Below, in pieces: positions 10,332-21,840 of a stretch of 64,000 bases of DNA. The DNA is from Sipunculus nudus (taxonomy: Eukaryota; Annelida; Sipuncula; Golfingiida; Sipunculidae): positions 21,085,400 to 21,149,399 of the forward strand of contig CM049322.1 of assembly GCA_026874595.1 (NCBI GenBank). Reading direction: 5' to 3'. Position 1 is the first letter of the stretch, and each line of letters begins with the position of its first letter. The notes under the pieces are model-generated. The model worked only from the letters and a program-made list of their open reading frames with translations. It was not told the DNA's origin and made no database searches. A program made the position numbers and the translations under genes.

Positions 10332-12010
10332 CCCGTGATATATGACGGTAAATCCTTTATAAATGTAATTGGGGCTTCACGTTCTATGATGACACTAGGC
10401 TGAGATGAGTCCTTAAATGAAAATGGTATCAGTTCAGATATCAGGCTGGCACTAATTACTTCTTCCCTTGCTGCTCTTTCTGCCTTCTCGCTTTCAAAAC
10501 GTACACCAATAGCCCTGAAGAACCGTTTTTTAACCCTTGACTTGCCCCACGTCTGTCCTAAGAGAGTTTTGATGGCTAAACTCTTGTATTTATTAATTGT
10601 GGCTCTGTGTACCACACCTGCTTTCTGGCAAACTGTTTCTCTAGTTGCCCGACTTAATTTCTTTAATTCTGCCGCTTGCTGTAAATGTTGGGATGCTTCA
10701 TCCTTACCAGCTAGGAATGCCCTTGTCCCATCAACTACACGTGCTCTTGTTTTTTGTAGCTGTTTGTTGACACTTGTTGATGTTTTCCGAGGCTTTACCA
10801 AGTACTGAAGATGGATTGGCTGGCCCCGTCTTTGTTTACATGCTATAATTCCCTTGTCCCTGGCATTTTCCAATTTTAATTTTGTGATGAAGGTATAGTG
10901 ATGTTCTTCTTCAAGTGAAAGCTTTCGTTTGCTGCCAAGTGATATGCTATGTTTGAGAGTCATCCCTTCTGTCTGCTTTGTTGTAGGCAAACGGCGAGGT
11001 ATTGATACAGGTTTACTGCTGCGGCGTGTTGGGGTTACCACATTTGTTATTTGTTTTTTGGGAGTCTGAGGCCCAACTTCATTTTCTGATTCAGCTAAAT
11101 TTACATCACTGGTATACATGTTGACTGAAGTTGATATCCCAGTAGATGAACAGCCATCAGTCACCTCTTCTGATGAATTCAAAATTACATTGCTTTCACA
11201 TTCATGTTTGTTGATAGTTCCGAATTCAGAAACTTTGTTGCATCTAGTACACCAGACCACAAGTGATAACATCTGTTCTTGAAACCGTCTATCAGCATAT
11301 TCAACTGTGTGATAATCCACTGGATCTCCACATGAAGGGCAATGGATTTTATTTGACCTTGCAGTAACAAAACATTTACTCAGGCACTCAGCACAGTAAT
11401 AATGACCACATGGTGTTTTAACGGTGTCAAGTGAATAGAGTCTGGTGCATAATTGACACGTATAGTATATTTTCTGTGATTCTGACAGGTTGTAGATTTC
11501 TAGGTGTTCCACTGAAAATACATTCTGTGTCCTCTTTTCACATGGAAATATGTTTGCCCTCAGGTGATCATATTGAAGATCCCCGGGGTATTTTACTGGC
11601 GCCCCACATTTCTGTTTCTCTGTGATAATTGTGCATCCTTTCTTTTGGTTTAAATATTTACAACATGAAAAGCATTCACTGGTAAGACTCTTTCTCTTAT
11701 GTTCTGACCAAGCTGAATTAACTACAGCTGCTCTGTCATGTGCTAGGAGTAATAATTCAGGTTGATTAGCCGAGCTCCTTTGCAGATTAAAAGTTTTGTT
11801 GTAACATGATATGCAAAATCTTCTTAGGTGTATGCTTGTGACATCAAGCTGAACATCTATTCCAAATGCATATTTTATTCTGTCAATATGATCCTCACAG
11901 TAGTAAGGCTTAACCTTCTTATTTCTTTCAGCTTTAGTTTGTGCACGTTTAGCACATATTCTGCACAATGCCTGCAGACACTCATTATGAAAGTCAAGTG
12001 AATGTTCCAT
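10325..12010 (-). CDS. RAG1 N-terminus-like zinc/RING half of the same transposon protein
   Basis: The frame is open from 12085 (586 residues). The Met at 12010, followed by EHSLDFHNECL, is the preferred start because the preceding 25 residues are unconserved and hydrophobic. Numbering from the 12085 Met: CRIC at 41-44, YYCEDH at 61-66, FGIDVQLDVTSIH at 74-86, and CISC at 91-94, all resembling the conserved N-terminal region of vertebrate RAG1. A C3HC4 RING finger follows (Cys210, 213, 226, His228, Cys231, 234, 249, 252), then a C2HC finger (Cys279, 282, His294, Cys296), as in the RAG1 zinc-binding dimerisation domain. A basic linker rich in Ser/Thr (about 335-400) leads to GQPIHLQYL (421-429) and helical basic stretches that could bind DNA. 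RING domains of this type can have ubiquitin-ligase activity; that is family knowledge, not shown here. It ends at a TAA (10325-10327) that the other half's frame overlaps. Confidence 0.88.
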   Translation of the reverse strand: MEHSLDFHNECLQALCRICAKRAQTKAERNKKVKPYYCEDHIDRIKYAFGIDVQLDVTSIHLRRFCISCYNKTFNLQRSSANQPELLLLAHDRAAVVNSAWSEHKRKSLTSECFSCCKYLNQKKGCTIITEKQKCGAPVKYPGDLQYDHLRANIFPCEKRTQNVFSVEHLEIYNLSESQKIYYTCQLCTRLYSLDTVKTPCGHYYCAECLSKCFVTARSNKIHCPSCGDPVDYHTVEYADRRFQEQMLSLVVWCTRCNKVSEFGTINKHECESNVILNSSEEVTDGCSSTGISTSVNMYTSDVNLAESENEVGPQTPKKQITNVVTPTRRSSKPVSIPRRLPTTKQTEGMTLKHSISLGSKRKLSLEEEHHYTFITKLKLENARDKGIIACKQRRGQPIHLQYLVKPRKTSTSVNKQLQKTRARVVDGTRAFLAGKDEASQHLQQAAELKKLSRATRETVCQKAGVVHRATINKYKSLAIKTLLGQTWGKSRVKKRFFRAIGVRFESEKAERAAREEVISASLISELIPFSFKDSSQPSVIIEREAPITFIKDLPSYITGC

Positions 12011-12085
12011 TTCTATATACAAAAACAACTGGTTCACTACAACATGTCCTAATGAAGTTATGCATACTAAAATACAAGTCCTCAA

Positions 12086-12819
12086 GTCCTAAGCACTACC
12101 ATCAGCCATTGTCTGATGTTTAAGCATTAATTCCACAGGCAACATATCACTGTTGCTAGGGAGGAAGAGTCAAGATAATGACCACAGTTCCATCAAATAT
12201 GAAATTGAAACAGCGTTTCCATTGTTATAAAGTCAAAGATAATCACTTTAAGTTTCTGTTGGTACATTCGTAATGGATTTTCCATGTGGAGAACGCATAC
12301 AGTACACAAGAGAACTATCCCTATATATACAAGACCAGATGCAGCGATACACTAAACTCAGGTTGAACCCTGTAAGCACTTTACACTGACCTAGGGCATT
12401 GAGCTACCCCTTGACACAGACACAGCAAAGTCTTAGACAGGATTATTAATTTGGTGGTTCATGGATTGGTATGTAATGTCACATTAGGTCAGTTAATGTG
12501 TCAGATGTGATGAAATACATGTAAGAGAAGGGCAAGTCACCGCCATACTTAAACAACCTGTATCTATGTGCTACGTCACTGCATATCATTATCAGTCTGC
12601 CTGTGCTGGGGGAATCCCCTGCAGGCAGCACTACTGGCCCAGCTGGATTAAACATATGGGATACAGTGCAGGTAGACTGGTGTGATGTTTAATGAGGTCA
12701 AAGGATTTAATTGACACTTTTTTCACAGATTATTATGATGGATATAAAAATTATTTTAGTGAGTAGTAATAAGACTAAGTAGTATATAAGGAAATATAAA
12801 CAGAAAGTTTTTGTTATTA
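12086..12819. other. 5' flank of the RAG1-like gene, no further gene
   Basis: No open frame of note. It would hold the promoter and right end of the transposon, but no terminal repeat matching the left side was found. An imperfect palindrome at about 12602-12630 (GTGCTGGGGGAATCCCC then GCAGGCAGCAC) is the only structured element. Confidence 0.5.
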
Positions 12820-15800
12820 AATGGGTTAGGGTTAGAACCTGTGTCCTTGTTACAAGCACTTTTATTATGACAGAGTGAGATGATTTATTGTCTTTCAAAG
12901 GTTGGGGTTAGTACCTATGTCCCTGTAAGATGCACCTAAACTATGACAGAGTGCGATGAATTGATGTTTTTAACTGGTTAGGGTTAGTACCCCTGTCCCT
13001 GTGACAAGCACTTTTACTATGAAAGAGTGTGATGATTTGTATTCGCTTCCAAAGGTTAGGGTAAGTATGGCTGTCCTTGTGTGAAGCATTTTTACTAAGA
13101 AAAAGTGTGATTAATTTTTGTCACTGGTTAGGGTTAGTATCCATGTCCCTGTGACAAGCATTTTACTATGACGAAAGTGTGATGATTTGTTTTCTTTAAA
13201 GGGTAAGGGTTAGTACCTGTGTCCCTGTGGCAAGCTCTTTTACTAAGAAAGAATGTGATGATATTTTGTCTTTCACTGGTTAGGGTTAGTGCCTATATCC
13301 CTTGGAAAAGCACTTAAACTATGACAGAGTGTAATGAATTGTTGTCTTTTTACTGGTGAGGGTTAGTACCAGTATCTCTGTGGTAAGCATTTTTCCAAGG
13401 ACACAGTTTGATGATTTGTCTTTCTAAGGTTAGGGTTAGTACCTGTGTCCCTGTGGCAAGTTTTTTTACTAAGAAAGAGTATGATGAATTGTTGTCTTTC
13501 ATTAGTTAGGGTAAGTACCCCTGTCCCTGTGATAAGCACTTTGACTATGACAGAGTGTGAAGAATTGTTGTCTTTCAAAAGTTAGGGTAAGTACCAGTAT
13601 CCCTGTGAGAAGCATTTTTATAAAGACAGAGTTTGCCGATTTCTCTTTCTAGGGTTAGTACCCATATCCTTGTGACAAGCATTTTTTACAACACAATCTG
13701 ATGATTTGATGTCTTCCAGAAGTTTAGGTTTGTACCAGTATCCCTGTGATATTGATAAGCATTTTTTCCGATGACAGAATTGATTATTTGACTTTATAGG
13801 GTTAGTACCTGTGTCCTTAGGACAAGCACTTTTTTTATGACAGGATGTGATGAATTGTTTTCTTTCAGTGATTAGGGTTAGTACTAGTATCTCTGTGATA
13901 AGCATTTTCCAATGACAGAGTTTGATGATTTGTCTTTCTAAGGTTAGGGTTAGTACCTGTGTCCTTGTGACAAGCTTTTTTACTAAGAAAGAGTATGATG
14001 AATTGTTGTCTTTCATTGGTTAGGGTTAGTACCCCTGTTCCTGTGACAAGCACTTTGACTATGACAGAGTGTGAGGATTTGTTGTCTTTCGAAAGTTAGG
14101 GTAGGTACCAGTTTCCCTGTTATAAGCATTTTTATAATGACAGAGTTTGATGATTTGTCTTATCCTTGTGACCAGCACTTTTTTTATGACAGAATGTAAT
14201 GCTTTGTTGTCTTCAAAAAGTTAAGGTTTGTATCAGTATCCTTGTGATAAGCATTTTTCCTATGACAGAATTGGATGATTTGTCTTTCTAGGTTTAGGGT
14301 TAATCCTGTGTCTTTGTGACACACATTAATTATTACAGAGGGTGATGACTTGTTGTCTTTCTAAGGTTAGCGTTACTACCCCTGTCCCTGTATCAAGCAA
14401 TTTTACTATGACAGAGTGTGATGATTTGTCTTTGTAGGGTTAGGGTTAGTACACATATCCTTGTGACAAGCACTTTTATTATGACAGTGTGTGAAGATTT
14501 GTTGTCTTTTATGGGTTAGGGTGAGTACCGCTGCCCCTTTAACAAGCACTCGATAGACTGATGATTTGTTGTCTTTCTATGTTTAGGTTCAGTACATGTC
14601 GCTGTTACAAGCACTTTTACTATGACAGGGTGTGGTTATTTGTTATCTTTCTAAGGTATGGGTTAGTACCCGCGTCCCTGTGACAAGCACTTTTACTGTG
14701 ACAGGGTGTGACGATTTGTTGTCTTTCTCTATTTAGGTTGAGTACATGTCGCTGTTACAAGCACTTTTACTATGACAGGGTGTGGTTATTTGTTATCTTT
14801 CTAAGGTAGGGGTTAGTACCTGCGTCCCTGTGACAAGCACTTTTACTGTGACAGGGTGTGATGATTTGTCTTTCAAAGGTTAGGGTTAGTAAGAGTATCC
14901 CTGTGATAAGCTCATTTACTTTGACAGTGTGAAGATTTTTATGACAGATTGGATGATTTGTTGTCTTTCAAAGGTAAGGGTTAGTACCACTATCCCTGTG
15001 AGAAGCATTTTTACTATGACAGAGTGTAATGATTAGTTGTCATCAGGGTTTAGGGTCAGTACCTGTTTCCCTATGGCAAGCTCTTTTACTAAGAAAGAAT
15101 GTGATGATATGTTGTCTTTCACTGGTTAGGGTTAGTGCCTATATCCCTTGGAAAAGCACTTAAACTATGACAGAGTGTAATGATTTGTTGTCTTTCACTG
15201 GTGAGGGTTAGTACCAGTATCTCTGTGGTAAGCATTTTTTCCAATGACAGAGTCTGATGATTTGTCTTTCTAAGGTTGGGGTTATTACCTGTGTCCTTGT
15301 GACAAGCTTTTTTTACTAAGAAAGAGTATGATGAATTGTTGTCTTTCATTGGTTAGGGTTAGTACCCCTGTTCCTGTGACAAGCACTTTGACTTTGACAG
15401 AGTGTGAGGATTTGTTGTCTTTCAAAAGTTATGGTAGGTACCAGTTTCCCTGTTATAAGCATTTTTATAATGACAGAGTTTGATGATTTGTCTTATCCTT
15501 GTGACCAGCACTTTTTATGACAGAATGTGATGCTTTGTTGTCTTCAAAAAGTTAAGGTTTGTATCAGTGTCCCTGTGATGAGCATTTTTCCTATGACAGA
15601 ATTGGATGATTTGTCTTTCTAGGTTTAGGGTCAGTACCTGTGTCCCTAATGCAAGCTCTTTTACTAAGAAAGAATGTGATGATATGCTGTCTTTCACTGG
15701 TTAGGGTTAGTGCCTATATCCCTTGGACAAGCACTTAAACTATGACAGAGTGTAATGATTTGTTGTCTTTCAAGGTTTAGGGTTAGTACCAGTATCCCTC

Positions 15801-16139
15801 TGACAAGCACTTTTACCATGAGAGAGTGTGATATATTTCAAAGGTTGGGTGAGTAACATGTCCCTGTGATAAGCACTTTTACTCTGATGGACTTTGTTGA
15901 TTTGATGTCTTTCAAGAGTTAGGCTTAGTACCCGTTTCCCTGTGGGAAGCTCTTTTACTTAGATTGAGTATGATGATTTGTTGTCCTTCATAGGTTATGG
16001 GTAGTACCACTTTCCCTGTAACAAGTATTTATACTCTTACATTGTGTTATGATGTTTTGTCTTTCAGAGTTTTTGGGTTAGTTCCAGTGTCCCTGTGATA
16101 AGCACTTTCACTATGACAGAGTGTGATGATTTTTTTTTT
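12820..16139. repeat. ~77-bp minisatellite with telomere-like core, about 43 units
   Basis: Degenerate units of 76-78 bp repeat head to tail. Each contains GGTTAGGGTTAGTACC, a TGTCCCTGTGACAAGCAC segment, a TATGACAGAGTGTGATGA segment and TTGTTGTCTTTC. Higher-order structure is visible: a block of about five units at 13200-13620 recurs at 15050-15440, and a dimer (about 155 bp) is almost perfectly duplicated at 14560-14870. Several units are shortened. All open frames here (for example 13618-14016 and 15119-15349) read the repeat and show repeating peptides such as GTGTNPN; they are not genes. Confidence 0.93.
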
Positions 16140-16416
16140 CATTGTGTGAAAATTCAACTTTTATACTGTAAGGTTGAAAGTAGAAGTCACATTTTTGGTG
16201 ATGTATGTTTGGAAAATGTATTAAGGCATAAAAATATGCTAATATCTTCAGTGTGTTTGATTATTTAACAGCAAAATTGATAAACTGTCAGAAAATTACC
16301 AAAAAATAATTTTACATTTGGTCTTTTACCAGGTTTAGGCAAAAATGGTGAAATAAAACATGGAAAGTGGCCATCAATGATTACCAAATTACCTGCTTAC
16401 TTTTGCCCCAACATTT

Positions 16417-17720
16417 TTGAGTAAGCAAAGTCTTCGTCTTTGGTGGATGCTGCAGGGAAAAGGCTATGTTGTTGCTATCATTGTTAGTGCTGCCCCAACA
16501 AATTACTTCAAGAGGCCATCATTGTTGTCGTCATATTTGGTGGGTAGTACTCCAAGAGGCAAGCACTGTCGTCGTTCTTATCTAAGTCAGGTAGGAAGCT
16601 AAGGCCTTGCTGACTTAGTCGTCATCAGTGCTGCATCCACAATCTACTCATAGCAGCCAGCACTGTAGTCCTTATCTTTGTGGATGCTATGGGGAGAAAG
16701 GTTTGGATTTTGCCCTGATCGTAGTCTTCAGGACTGCTGCCATAAATTACAACTAGAGTCAAGCACTGTTGTCTCATCTTTGACATGCAATACAGGCAGT
16801 AAGCACAGATATTGCTGTTGTCTTCTTCCTCAGTGCCAATTCCACAAACTACTCAAAGAGTCAAGTAATGTCATTGTATTTGTAAGGAAGCTAAGGTTTT
16901 GCTGTCTTCATTGTCATCAGTACTGCCTCCACAAACTACTCAAAGCATCTAGCCATGTCTTTGGCTTGTTTTATAGAGTGGAAGCTGAGGTCTTGCTCTT
17001 GCTGTCGTCATGGTCAGCCTCTGGTATTGTTGCCACAAACTTTTCCAAGGGGCCAGCACTGTCGTTGTCATCTTTGTCAAGTGTAACACGGAGGAAACTA
17101 AGGTCTTGCTGTCATTGTCAGTGCTGCTGCCACAAACTTCTCCAAGAGACCAGCACTGTCATCTTCTTTAGCCGGTACTATAGAGAACGCTAAGGTCTTG
17201 CTCTTGCTGTCACCATGGTCATTGTCAGTGATGCTGCCATAAAATTTTCTGGGGGGGCCGGCACTGTTGTTGTTGTCTTGGCAGGTGCGACAGGGAGAAA
17301 GCTAAGTTCTTGCTGTCATTACTGTTGTCAGTATTGCTGGAACAAACTTCTCCAAGAAACCAGCATTTTCATGAGCTTTGGCTGCACTACAGGGAGGAAA
17401 CTACGGCCATTGTCATCAGTTCCACCATAAAAAAATACTCATAGAGGCAAGCACTGATAAAATGTCTTTGGCATGGAATGCAGGCAGGAATTAGCTAAGA
17501 ATTTGCTGTCGTCATCATTGTCAGTGCCTTCTTCACAAACTACTCCTAGTGCCTAGCACAGTTGTTTTCTTTGACAAGTGCTACCAAGAAGAAACTAAGG
17601 TGTTGCTCTTGCTGTCATCATGGTCGTTGTCATTGCTGCTGCCACAAACTTTTCTGAGAGGTTGGCACCGTCATAATCATCATCTTTGGTGGGTGCTACA
17701 GGGAGGAAGCCCATTTCTTT
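16417..17720. repeat. Second minisatellite, ~90-112-bp units
   Basis: Degenerate tandem units share GGAAGCTAAGGTCTTGCTG, a GTCAGTGCTGCTGCCACAAAC-like segment and CCAGCACTGTCGT. Unit lengths vary from about 90 to 112 bp. The open frames 16678-17193, 17215-17430 and 17549-17803 translate the repeat (recurring CCHKLLQETS peptides) and are spurious. Confidence 0.85.
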
Positions 17721-17724
17721 GGCG

Positions 17725-18075
17725 TGTGTTAATTAACATTTACCTTGTGATTGGGATATCTCGAAAAGGATTTATCTTAGGAATTTCATTTCTTTGGTGC
17801 TGATGTATATTAACAAAATCTTGGTCAAGTTCAAAGATGGGTGACCTTGACTTATTTTTCGATATTTTAGATAGAATCATAGGAAAAAAACTGGCATGTG
17901 TAAACATTTACCTTGTGAGGGGGATATCTCAAAAAGAATATACCGTAGGAATTTTATTTCTTCTGTGCTGATGTATATTAATAAAATCTCGGTCAAGTTC
18001 GAAAATGGGAGACCTTGACTTATTTTTCAACGTTTAAGAGCTAATTGTAAAAAAAGGCTTAGAGGCTTATTTCTC
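17725..18075. repeat. Interspersed repeat, two tandem ~160-bp units (left of LINE)
   Basis: Two similar units carry ACATTTACCTTGTGA, GGGATATCTC, GGTGCTGATGTATATTAA and TCGGTCAAGTTC. The array ends with TTATTTCTCAGGAACCACTGG. The same sequence recurs at 23768-23970 on the far side of the LINE, so the LINE appears to sit within or next to an array of this repeat. Confidence 0.7.
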
Positions 18076-18139
18076 AGGAACCACTGGGTGGATTGTTGTA
18101 AAACATGCTATGATTATCGGCACTGACGGTCTGTAACTG

Positions 18140-19321
18140 GTGCATGAGTTTGGGGGTGCCACATCCAATTACGTCCTTGACATACTCACATCCTCGACGG
18201 GCACAGAAACCAGCAGTCAACCTGCAGCCGCACTTTGAGGCAGAGACTACAGCTAAACCCAAGGCTGGCACTCCACTTTCCGTGGAGGCTAAGCAAAAGA
18301 AAACTGGACTGACTACTAGACCAGTCCTACAACCGACCAAACAACAGACAAAACACAAATGACCAAGGATGCAAGTCAAACAAAACACAAACCAGGCCAA
18401 CGAGCTCCAATGCTCCATGGTCCCTGCTCCTAAGGAATTCTCGCCATCTGATGAAAACTGTACCAACACGCTTGCACAACAACCACCCAAAGCAAACACA
18501 CTGACACTGATAGACAAACCCACTGCAAATACATTTGCCTACATACATCAGGATATAAGTCCGGATTGACCATGAACTTCTCCTGAAATCGCTCAGACTC
18601 AAAGCGACGATAGACAAGATCACAACAGGCTGGGATCTATCTGACAAAATTCAGGGAGGTAAAGTGTTGCTTAACTGCTGCACCTCCGAGACAGAAGCAG
18701 ACAAACTGAAAGACAACGCCAAAAAAGCTACCAGGATGTGGCCATGCTACCTTTGCTGGCACTGGCAAGTGGCCACATCAAACCACATCACTCAAGTATG
18801 GGTTAGTATATAGAGTTCCCCTGGACGTCACTGACTTTGACATTGTTAGTGAACTTAGACATGTAGGTGTCACAGAAGCCACGTGCTTTATCATGACCAA
18901 GGGACCTAGTGAGACTGACAAACTTACATATGACAACAAAGCCCACTACGACTATGCGCTTAAGATGCCTTTCAGACTGGCTCTAAGAATTGTCAAGTTG
19001 GAGCCATACAGAGACCTCAAGACTGTTGACCAATTTTTTAAGTGTCAGCACTTTGGACATACAGCCAGACAATGTCAGAACACAGTCCGCTGCCTTAGGT
19101 GCGGAGAGACCGGACATGGAATATGTGCCTGTTCCATGGACAAAGCCCATGTGAGATGCGCCAATTGTTCAGGTGCACTTATCGCATCCTATCGTGGCTG
19201 TGCCGCATTTAAAGAGGCAAATCTAAAGTTTAGACAGGGAAGCCAAACCAGCACCACCATAGCCATTATGGCAAAGCATGTGCTTGTGCAGCCTGCACCA
19301 CCCCCACAGATGAACGCCTAG
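18140..19321 (+). pseudogene. Jockey-like LINE ORF1 (gag with three zinc knuckles), degenerate
   Basis: The N-terminal part (18144-18362 and neighbouring frames) is broken by stops and frameshifts. The best preserved stretch, 18893-19321, has three cysteine knuckles: CQHFGHTARQC, CLRCGETGHGICAC and CANCSGALIASYRGC. This trio, with the last one ending in a YRGC-type motif, is typical of Jockey-clade ORF1 nucleic-acid-binding proteins. Upstream of it, in frame, are VYRVPLDVTDFDIV and related residues, resembling the RRM-like region that precedes the knuckles. The role in an active element would be RNA chaperoning of the retrotransposon transcript. This copy is dead. Confidence 0.78.
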
Positions 19322-19399
19322 ACACTGCTGAAACCCTCGGCAACTCCGACAAAGGCACATCTTGACTGGAACACCGTGTTGTTCACCACCGATCTTAAA

Positions 19400-20411
19400 C
19401 ACGCTTAAACATGAATTATAAAATTATATAGATAAAAATAATATAGACATTGCTTTAATATCTGAAACTAAACTGACACCAGGAAAACATTTCACGCTAG
19501 GCAACTATGACCTGATTTGCTCAGATAGAGACACAGGTCATAGAGGGGTGTGGGTATCCCTGTTGACAGAAAATTTTATTATTCTGTCAATAAATGGTTT
19601 GGTAATTTTAAAGCCAAGGCCCTCTCAATCAGAATAAATCGAGCAGATTGGGCAGCTCCATACCTAGATTTAATAGTTATTATAACCCACAAACATCAAC
19701 ATTTCAAAAACAGATTTTCAGAAAAATTAGATAAAAAATTAATAATTATCTAATCCTAGGTGATCTAAACGCCCCACATACAGACTACGGTGCTAGATAT
19801 AGTAATGCCTCTAGCCATCATTCTACAGTGCGACTCAAGGCGCTTGGAACATTTTAGATCTCACTCTTGCCACTCCAAACACAGTTGTCTCCTCTGAGTT
19901 CTATGTAGGGGAGTGTATCAGGTGGGACCATCTCCTGATCCATGTATACATTAGTTGGAAACCAGAGGTTTCCCCACCAAAATTAGCTAAAGCTGATTGG
20001 GGTCGTTTTCAGGAAATCCTCATAAATAATATGCCAGATCCTTCTAAAATTGATGTAATCACACATTTACAGTTAGATTGCATCACAATTAGCTGACATA
20101 GCATGTAGTATCAATGAGGCCTTAAATGCGGTCACTCCAGAGAAAGAAGTTAAAAATAGAAACTGGTGGAACTTAGCCCCAGAAATAAAAGAGATGGAGC
20201 CTTTAGGCGACGAGTCAGGCACTACCAACAAAGCACTCGTACCATGGAAGCCAAAGCTTTGTTTAATAGCTAGAGTAAATAGATTTGTAGATCAGGCTAA
20301 TAGGTCAGTCTATTGAGCTATCTTAGCGCAAAAACAAACTCAATGGTCAGATGATATTAACAGTCTAGATCATAAATCAAACTCAGGTGAATTCTGGAAA
20401 CAATTCAGATG
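19400..20411 (+). pseudogene. LINE ORF2 endonuclease region, degenerate
   Basis: Frames scattered over this interval give ISETKLTPGKHF, LGNYDLICSDRD, LGDLNAPHTDYGA and a DHLLIHVYISW-like segment. These match, in order, the conserved blocks of the apurinic/apyrimidinic-type endonuclease of non-LTR retrotransposons. Several stops and frameshifts separate them. The region is interrupted at 20412 by an inserted Helentron-like element and continues at 21776. Confidence 0.72.
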
Positions 20412-21775
20412 TTTTTATGCCCCCGCCACAAAGTGGCCGGGGCATATAGTTTTACCCATGTCCGTCATTCCGTCCTTCCGTCCTTCCGAAATCAAACAGT
20501 TGTACGGACTTTTTTTCGCAATGCCTGCAGATATTGGCCTGATTTTTGGTGTGTGGGCAGATATAGACCAGTTACAGATCGAGTTCGCGTTTCGTCATGG
20601 TTGACCTACTTTTGACCGTTTTACGGCTCCTTAACTTAGAAAATTTCATGAAAAATAGAAATTTCATGACAAATACACATATACAGACTTTTTTTTCGCA
20701 ATGCCTGCAGATATTGGCCTGATTTTTTGGTGTGTGGGCAGATAATGACCAGTTACAGATCGAGTTCGCGTTTCGTCCCAGTTGACCTACTTTTGACTGT
20801 TTTACGGCTCCTAAACTTAGAATATTTCATGAAAAATAGAAATTTTCATGACAAATACACATGTACAGACTTTTTTTCGCAATGCCTGCAGATATTGGCC
20901 TGATTTTTTGTGTGTGGGCAGATATTGACCAGTTACAGATCAAGTTCGCGTTTCGTCCCAGTTGATCTACTTTTGATTGTTTTACGGCTCCTGAACATAG
21001 AAAATTTCATGTAAAATATAAATTTTCATGACAAATATACTTGTACAGACTTTTCTTCGCAATACCTGCAGATATTGGCCTAATTTTTGGTGTGTGGGCA
21101 GATAATGACCAGTTACAGATCGAGTTCACGTTTTGTCCCAGTTGACCTACTTTTGACCATTTGACGGTGCTCTAACATAGAAATTTCATAAAAAAAGTGC
21201 ACATGTATGGACTTTTTTCGCAGTGCCTGCAGATACGGGCCTGATTTTTGGTGTGTAGGCAGATAATGACCAGTTACAGATCGAGTTCTTGTTTTGTCCC
21301 AGTTGACCTACTTTTGACCATTTGACTGCTCCTGAACATAGAAAGTTTCATGAAAAATAGAAATTTTCATAACAAATGCATATGTACTGATTTTTTTCCT
21401 CAGTGCCTGCAGATACCACCCTGATTTTTTATGTGTGGGCAGATAATGACAGTTACAGATTGAGTTCGCGTTTCATCCCGGTTGACCTACTTTTGATTGT
21501 TTTACAGCTCCTAAACATAGAAAATTTCATGAAAGACAGAAATTTTTATGGAAAATGCACATGTATGGACTTTTTTTCACAATGCCTGCATATACTGGCA
21601 TGATTTTTGGTGTGTTGCTTGATAATGACCCGTTACAGATCGAGTTTGCATTTTGCCCTTGTTGACCTACATTTGACCATACGACACCTCCTGAACTTAA
21701 AAAAATTTTCAAAATTTTACATATGTTTCTAATTTGCCCCAGGCGGGGGCATTTGTGTCGTTCCGACGCATCTAG
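20412..21775 (+). mobile_element. Family-A Helentron-like element with seven ~180-bp monomers, inside the LINE
   Basis: The 5' end forms a hairpin, GCCCCCGCCAC-AAA-GTGGCCGGGGC (20419-20443, one mismatch), followed by a GTCC/TTCC-rich stretch. The 3' end has GCGGGGGCA (21743-21751, the complement of TGCCCCCGC at the 5' end), a GTGTCG-TTC-CGACGC hairpin (21755-21769) and terminal CTAG (21772-21775). Between them lie seven monomers, each starting near CGCAATGCCTGCAGATA and containing GACCAGTTACAGATCGAGTT, TTTTACGGCTCCT and TTTCATGAAAAATAGAAATT. Subterminal inverted repeats, a 3' hairpin and a tandem core are features reported for non-autonomous Helentrons/HINEs. It interrupts LINE ORF2 between endonuclease and reverse transcriptase. 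No coding capacity. Confidence 0.78.
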
Positions 21776-21840
21776 TTCTAACTCTAAATTAAACCCAAAT
21801 ACAGGACAGGCTTAACCCCTTATACGCCCTGACGGCACAG

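Noticed and set aside
10320-10335. Programmed -1 frameshift at GTTAAAC
   Set aside because: The heptamer is out of register with the upstream frame, so the slip could not occur there; a 1-base deletion is simpler.
12086-12819. Right terminal inverted repeat of the RAG1-like element
   Set aside because: I compared this region by eye with 7350-8834 in inverted orientation and found no match beyond about nine bases (CAGGCAGA).
12826-15697. Several 60-132-residue frames on the minus strand
   Set aside because: They translate the 77-bp minisatellite and show repeating peptides in several frames.
12826-16139. CRISPR-like array
   Set aside because: Repeats and intervening sequence diverge together with a 77-bp period; there are no unique spacers, and the setting is eukaryotic.
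16678-17803. 171-residue and neighbouring Cys-rich frames
   Set aside because: They read the second minisatellite; apparent cysteine motifs are repeat artefacts, not zinc fingers.
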